From: Hydractinia symbiolongicarpus
Lineage: Eukaryota; Cnidaria; Hydrozoa; Anthoathecata; Hydractiniidae
DNA length: 64,000 bases
Direction: 5' to 3'
Assembly (NCBI RefSeq): GCF_029227915.1
Contig: NC_079887.1
Span: forward strand, 14,136,001-14,200,000
Made by a program: the position numbers and the translations under genes. The notes beneath the pieces are model-generated. The model was given only the letters and a program-made list of their open reading frames with translations, did not search any database and was not told where the DNA came from. Positions 59,293 to 64,000 of the stretch are shown one piece after another. How positions within the stretch are numbered: the stretch's first letter is position 1; each line of letters opens with the position of its first letter.

Positions 59293-60637
59293 TAATAATA
59301 ACATAGCATCCACCTGTTTTCTTACAAGCAACCCAATGTTTTAGCCTGGACTCTCAAGTTGTTTAACAGGTTTCTCTGCAACTAATTATCACATTGCAAA
59401 TGCTTTGTAATTGGAATCTTCTGAAAGAAACAACTGTTGTTGCTTTTTGAAAGACTTTGTTTTAGTTAACAAGCAAGAGGGTGCAGTAATGATTATAGGA
59501 CGGGAGAGACGCCTCAGTCTAAGACCTAGACTCTTAGCAACTAGGTCGCTTTTATAAAAGAATGTGTATTTAAAAACAAAGATTGGATTCAAATGTTGTT
59601 AGTTGGAATTTTGTTCTGGTAGTCTACCTATTTCCTTGAATACCTGTTTCTTTCTTATGCGACCCTAGTATATAACAATGTTGAGTCTGAATTTTTGACG
59701 ACAATTAAAAGTCACAAAACGTATTCAATCTTTCTACTTAGATCATAAAAAAAAATAATAATAATTTGAATCTAAAGTTACTTAAAAACAATTCTATTTC
59801 TAACCAGTTTTTCGTTCTTTTAAGATCATTCTACTTCAACATCAACTATTTCTTCCAAAACTAGTAAACACAATTGAAAGAAACAGCTTTGTATCCCAAA
59901 CTCTTAGCTAGTGTGAGAGTCTCAAAGTCTATTTTTACGAACTTCGTATATGCAGAAATAAAATAGTTTTATCCTCTATTCACGATGAATTGCTGATTGA
60001 CGTTCACAATACCCTCGTATTAACAATTGACTTCTTGCATATCAAAGAACAAAGAAAGAATTTTAAAACGTCGTACGAATAACACCTTCCAGTGACTTAA
60101 TTATTTCAGAAGGTTTTACCTTGTATTTTGGTACTGTGGGTATTAAAATAAAAATTATTTTTACTATACTGAATTTTAAACGTCTTTCTTAAGCAAACGT
60201 TCAAATTAGACGCCCTGTTATGAATACAGAAAAAAGGTGCTTATTTGGTACGAGCCAAAGAAACTACATATATTATAAGGGTTAAAAAATATTCAAAATA
60301 AATGTTGAAAGTGAAGATTATATGCTAAAACAAAAATTAAAGCAAATAAAATATAACAATAAAAATAAAAACATGGAAAATAAAAAAATTAAAAACAAAA
60401 CGAAATTTATAGAAAATTACCACCAATTGATTTTAAACTTCATTATTAGAATTTTCAAAGATCAACTCTCTCAAGCCAACTTTAATTTCCAGCAACGATG
60501 TAATAAAAATCTTTGTAAAGTAAGAAAAAAATTGTCCTAATTTTTTCCAAACTTATTAAAAATTCAAATGCAATGCATAATTTATGTCTTCGGACATTTT
60601 GTTTGTGTCATTTTATTATGTAAGTAGTCTGTAGTTC

Positions 60638-60714
60638 CCAAGCTCTATCCTGTTTTCTTATTTGAAAAATAGCGCAAAAGAAAGAAATATAAAAAAGACC
60701 TGGGAACGAAATCG
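60638..60714. repeat. Possible short inverted-repeat element
   Basis: GTTCCCAAGCTCTATCCTG and ACCTGGGAACGAAATCG form weak inverted ends. They share TTCCCA with the TTCGTTCCCAAGC end at about 61104, so this may be another member of the same loose family. Confidence 0.35.
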
Positions 60715-61100
60715 TAATTAGTGACGGTCCTAAGATCCTTACTATTTGTTTATTTATTTATTTGTTTATTTACTTATTTTATTTTATATTTAGAAGTACA
60801 GAGAGATGGTATTGTCCATCGTCTTGCGTCAACTGAACTCACCCACAGAGCTTCGTAACCACTCGCTGTTCTAAACGTAAATCACCGCACAAAATAACAG
60901 AGACAAGCTTTAAAGAACGGTAAAGGAACGAGCGTTTTATGTCCAAGATATCTTTACACGTTTCCACAAAATATATCTGAATTCATACTAAGATGTTTTG
61001 GAGGCGGAGTTATACATGAGAAGCTATATGCAGATTATTCCAAAGGATCTCGGAAACATATGGCGTGCTTATAAAAGCTTAAATAATAGCTTTATTATCC

Positions 61101-61196
61101 ATCTTCGTTCCCAAGCTTTGTTTGTGTTGATCTGTTATAACAGGGTCGCGGTCAACGTCTTCAAAAAGGCAGGAGGCCCCGAGAACAAGGTTGTTC
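61101..61196. repeat. Possible short inverted-repeat element, diverged
   Basis: The left arm ATCTTCGTTCCCAAGCTTTG faces a right arm ending GGCCCCGAGAACAAGGTTGTT. The outer halves are complementary (CTTCGTTC with GAACAAGG) and the inner parts diverged. It looks like an old copy of the AACCTCGTC-end family. Confidence 0.4.
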
Positions 61197-61283
61197 ATTT
61201 TTAAAATCCTCTTTTATATATTCTCTAAATACAAAAAGTCAGAAGATCGGCTTCACTTGCTGGTTCTCTTACAGTACCAGACT

Positions 61284-61373
61284 CAACCTCGTCCCCAGGG
61301 CTTTGTTTTCTTTCTGGCATTCTTAAATGGCAAGGAGATTGTCCGAAAAAAAGAGCCCTGGGGACAAGTTTTT
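61284..61373. mobile_element. Short inverted-repeat element with AACCTCGTCCCCAGGGC ends
   Basis: The left end CAACCTCGTCCCCAGGGCTT and the right end AGCCCTGGGGACAAGTTTTT are inverted repeats over about 18 bases, with one mismatch in the outer part. The element is about 90 bp and cannot code for a protein. It is the best-preserved member of this family in the window. Confidence 0.7.
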
Positions 61374-61948
61374 GTCATACTATTTCACTTTGTTTATAGC
61401 TTTATCATAAGGGCGTGTTCTGTTAAGTAAATAAAAAGGCTGCACAGGCAAAATATTGTAGATGCGAACAGGTAACGCTTTTTTATAGAGGAATATGCGT
61501 TATAAAAATATCAGGCTGGGATTTCAAGTTAAAAACAATGGTCTTTTGCTTAGAACAATAGAGAAAAAAAGAATAATGATCAGCCTGGTTACAATTTTGA
61601 TACTCCTATAAAAAATATATATAAAAATAAATGTTTTCCAACAAGCAAAAAATCTAGTACTCAATCTTGTCTTCATGCTTCTTTGCTTCTTAACAGCGCT
61701 GCGCTTTTTGATAGTTCTAAGGTGCTGGGGTCTAACTTGATAAGTACTTATAAACTGCGCATAAAGTAATTATTTTTAGTCTAGAGTGGGCCTGTTTCAT
61801 GTTTGATATTTTGAGGCCTCTTCCCGCACTCAAATTGACTAAGTCCTTGCGAGTTAGTTGCGTTGTCATTGCAAGGTAGTAATAACAGGAGTTTTATCAT
61901 AAAAAACAGCAATAAAATCAATGTTTATAATACCAACAGTCGTAGCAG

Positions 61949-61987
61949 ACAGAGAGGGAGGGAGGAGGAGGGGAGGGGGGATGAAGG
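61949..61987. repeat. Purine-rich GGGAGG tract
   Basis: A run of about 39 bases of A and G only, rich in GAGGGAGG, with several G-runs of three or more. It stands out in this AT-rich setting and could form a G-quadruplex or triplex. Confidence 0.75.
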
Positions 61988-63475
61988 GTGGTGAGGGATA
62001 AAGCAAGGGGACAAATACTGGAACGATAGACAAGCTCATAAGATTTTAAAAATAATGTGCTTATGTTTCAAAACACATTGACGATATTACTGTATTTTTG
62101 CCGTATTCATTTTAAAAAGGTGGGCGGACGGACGGACGGAAGGAGGGATATTATACTCCAGAATTTTCTGTTTGTAATTTTCAAAAGATCCAGACGATAA
62201 TTACACCTTGTTAAAATTTAATATCGAATTGAATATCGTGGCCAGAATTTTTGTCATACAGTACATCTTATTGAATATTTCGTGCTCTCTTTGTAATGTT
62301 GCAAATAAACATATCTTATAAAAGGGAGTGCTTTTTTATCCCATTTTCAACTCATCCCCAGAGCATGTCGTCTCATCTTGATTTTATGACAACGAGGTGA
62401 AAATAGCATTGGCTTGAAAGAAAACTGATTGGCGCGGGTTCATTGGAAAAGGCGGCGATTTTGTAATCTAACAAAATGGCTGATTAGTTGTTGCTTTTTC
62501 ATATAAGTCTTGCAGATCATTAAAATTTAATCAGTATCAAACTAAAGTGTTTTTATCTTCTAGTTTCATCGCTCAATAATATTTCTTACTAAAGTTTACG
62601 GCTTTTACGAAGCTACAAATTCATAATTCAACTTTTAAATTAGTCGCTCACACCTGAACCTGAACAGGGTTACGGCTCGTTTTCAGCTTTTTAGTTACAT
62701 TTTATCACTTTAGTGACGGCATTCGTGTATGTGACTAAATTCAAAAATGAAGAAACGGTTTCGTAGTCTCTTTCACACAGCAAACTTATGTCTTTATTTT
62801 ATCGATACTATTATTTTTTGTTGTTGTTGTTGTTTCGAAATCGCGGGCGGACACTGTTTACACACTGACACTTTTTGTGCCGGTTTTAACTAGCGTTAGT
62901 TTTTAAATGCTTATATCCTACTCTCCGGTTACTATCACGCTGCGTTACAAAAAAGCACCATCAATTACGCTTTTAGATTGCTCAGAAAAGAACGAGATAA
63001 AATCACTATTCCTTTAAAAAACATTTAAAAAAGCACAATAAAAACCGAAATTTAAAAATCCTATAAAATTATAGCATTGAGATTGAAATTCTCCTAGGCT
63101 TTGAGCTTGGTTTCGGACAACATAAAAATTGTTGAGCAACTTGTGTGCATCATTTACACTTGCGACTTTATTGGAAACACATGTTGGAGAACAATGCGAT
63201 ACAAGAGATTCTTTGTGAGAAATTTTTCCCTGCAACAGTTTCAGACGTTATTGGACAACAAAGTGCATTTTTCAAAAAGTATTAAATTCCAGAAGACAGT
63301 AGCAAGTGTACGTAAGTGAAAACATATATCTGTTAAAAGTAGGGTTCTTAGTTGACAGAGTGCTAAACATTTTAGGTTTCGACAGAGAATTTTTTCGTGT
63401 GGCTGCATTAGACTAAACAATAACGATATCATTGCATTTTGCATCTTCATGTGTTCTACCGTAAACAATATTGTT

Positions 63476-63806
63476 CTAACACAAACCACACCGTTCTATC
63501 GTAAAACATACTATTTTACCGTAAACCGTAATGTCATCCTCGTCTCCAGGGTTTCTCAACCCCTGAGCCATTATTACACTGCTGTCAAATTTATCAAAAA
63601 GGCAAAATGCCGTAGGAAGGAAATTGCTGTACTGTTCCACCGTAAAGTTTACTGTTTCTCTACTGCAAAACGCACTGTCCTACGGCAACCGTGCTGTTTT
63701 ACCGCAAACCACACTGTTCTACCGCAAACTGTACTGTTCTATCGTAAAACTGTACTGTTCTACCGTAAACCATACTGTTCTACCATCAACTGTACTGTTC
63801 TACCGT
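63476..63806. repeat. Degenerate minisatellite of about 17-20 bp units
   Basis: Repeats of CTGTTCTACCGTAAACCATA-type text, loosely organised at the left, broken by unique sequence, and dense from 63640 to 63806. The overlapping plus-strand ORFs (119 and 67 codons) read as a repetitive Thr/Val/Leu/Phe/Tyr string and are not considered genes. Confidence 0.85.
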
Positions 63807-63813
63807 AGAAGAT

Positions 63814-64000
63814 ATGTTTGCTTATGACAGTATTAATGATGAGGATGACGATATTGATGATGAGGATGACGATATTGATGGTGCTGATAATGCAGATATT
63901 GTGTTAAAAATATGTATTTCATTGTCAAGGAAAAAGAAAAAAATTACAAAAATTCATTCAACTTCTATTTTAAACACCCCCTCGAATACACGTCCTACTA
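63814..64000 (+). CDS. Acidic ORF running off the right edge, unknown
   Basis: ATG at 63814 with no stop to 64000 (62 codons seen). It starts MFAYDSINDEDDDIDDEDDD. The acidic part comes from a 21-bp repeat (GATGATGAGGATGACGATATT) present about twice. A basic stretch (SRKKKKITKIH) follows. It begins right after the minisatellite, so it may be a repeat-derived chance ORF rather than a gene start. Confidence 0.2.
   Translation, partial: MFAYDSINDEDDDIDDEDDDIDGADNADIVLKICISLSRKKKKITKIHSTSILNTPSNTRPT

Noticed and set aside
63449-63827. Plus-strand ORFs of 119 and 67 codons
   Set aside because: They largely follow the CTGTTCTACCGTAAAC minisatellite, and the protein is an imperfect short repeat without domain features.

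Overview
This window is nuclear DNA from an animal. It is very AT-rich (visibly about 70% A+T), the genes are split by spliceosomal GT-AG introns, and three conserved metazoan genes can be rebuilt exon by exon. Base composition, compact genes and many short inverted-repeat elements fit a cnidarian, perhaps a hydrozoan, but no species-specific marker was found, so that placement is an inference.

Region by region. (1) Positions 1-27130, minus strand: most of an unconventional myosin XVIII gene (MYO18-like). It has 24 in-phase coding exons from the ATG at 26707 to 770 and runs off the left edge inside the coiled-coil tail. The order is a KE/Ser-rich N-terminus, PDZ domain, SH3-like motor start, motor with an altered P-loop, converter/IQ lever, and coiled coil. 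(2) 29099-35348, minus strand: a complete four-exon UNC119 lipid-binding chaperone gene. A possible alternative first exon lies at 37457-37571. (3) 39992-47233, plus strand: a complete 13-exon DRG1 GTPase gene coding for 368 residues. (4) 47.3-64 kb: gene-poor. The only plausible coding units are a small minus-strand ORF with a BH3-like motif (53985-54344), an unrecognised 178-residue ORF (54550-55086), and an acidic ORF cut by the right edge (63814-64000).

Mobile and repeat DNA fills introns and spacers. There is a 2.96-kb inverted-repeat element inside the myosin gene with clustered TTAGCGAT/TTATCGAT motifs, and a Tc1-like 1.17-kb element with internal tandem repeats in the UNC119 intron. 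There are two elements with 3-bp TTA/TAA target duplications, a tRNA-headed SINE, and the decayed 3' end of a non-LTR retrotransposon. There is also a short family with AACCTCGTC-type ends, a two-copy ACTAGT/hairpin repeat, and several minisatellites.

The three main genes act in separate processes: an actin-associated scaffold motor, lipidated-protein trafficking, and a ribosome-associated GTPase. Nothing suggests they form a functional cluster. The most novel items are the BH3-like ORF, the 2.96-kb element and the possible UNC119 alternative first exon. All exon boundaries were assigned by eye from splice consensus, reading phase and family resemblance; no alignment or search was run.
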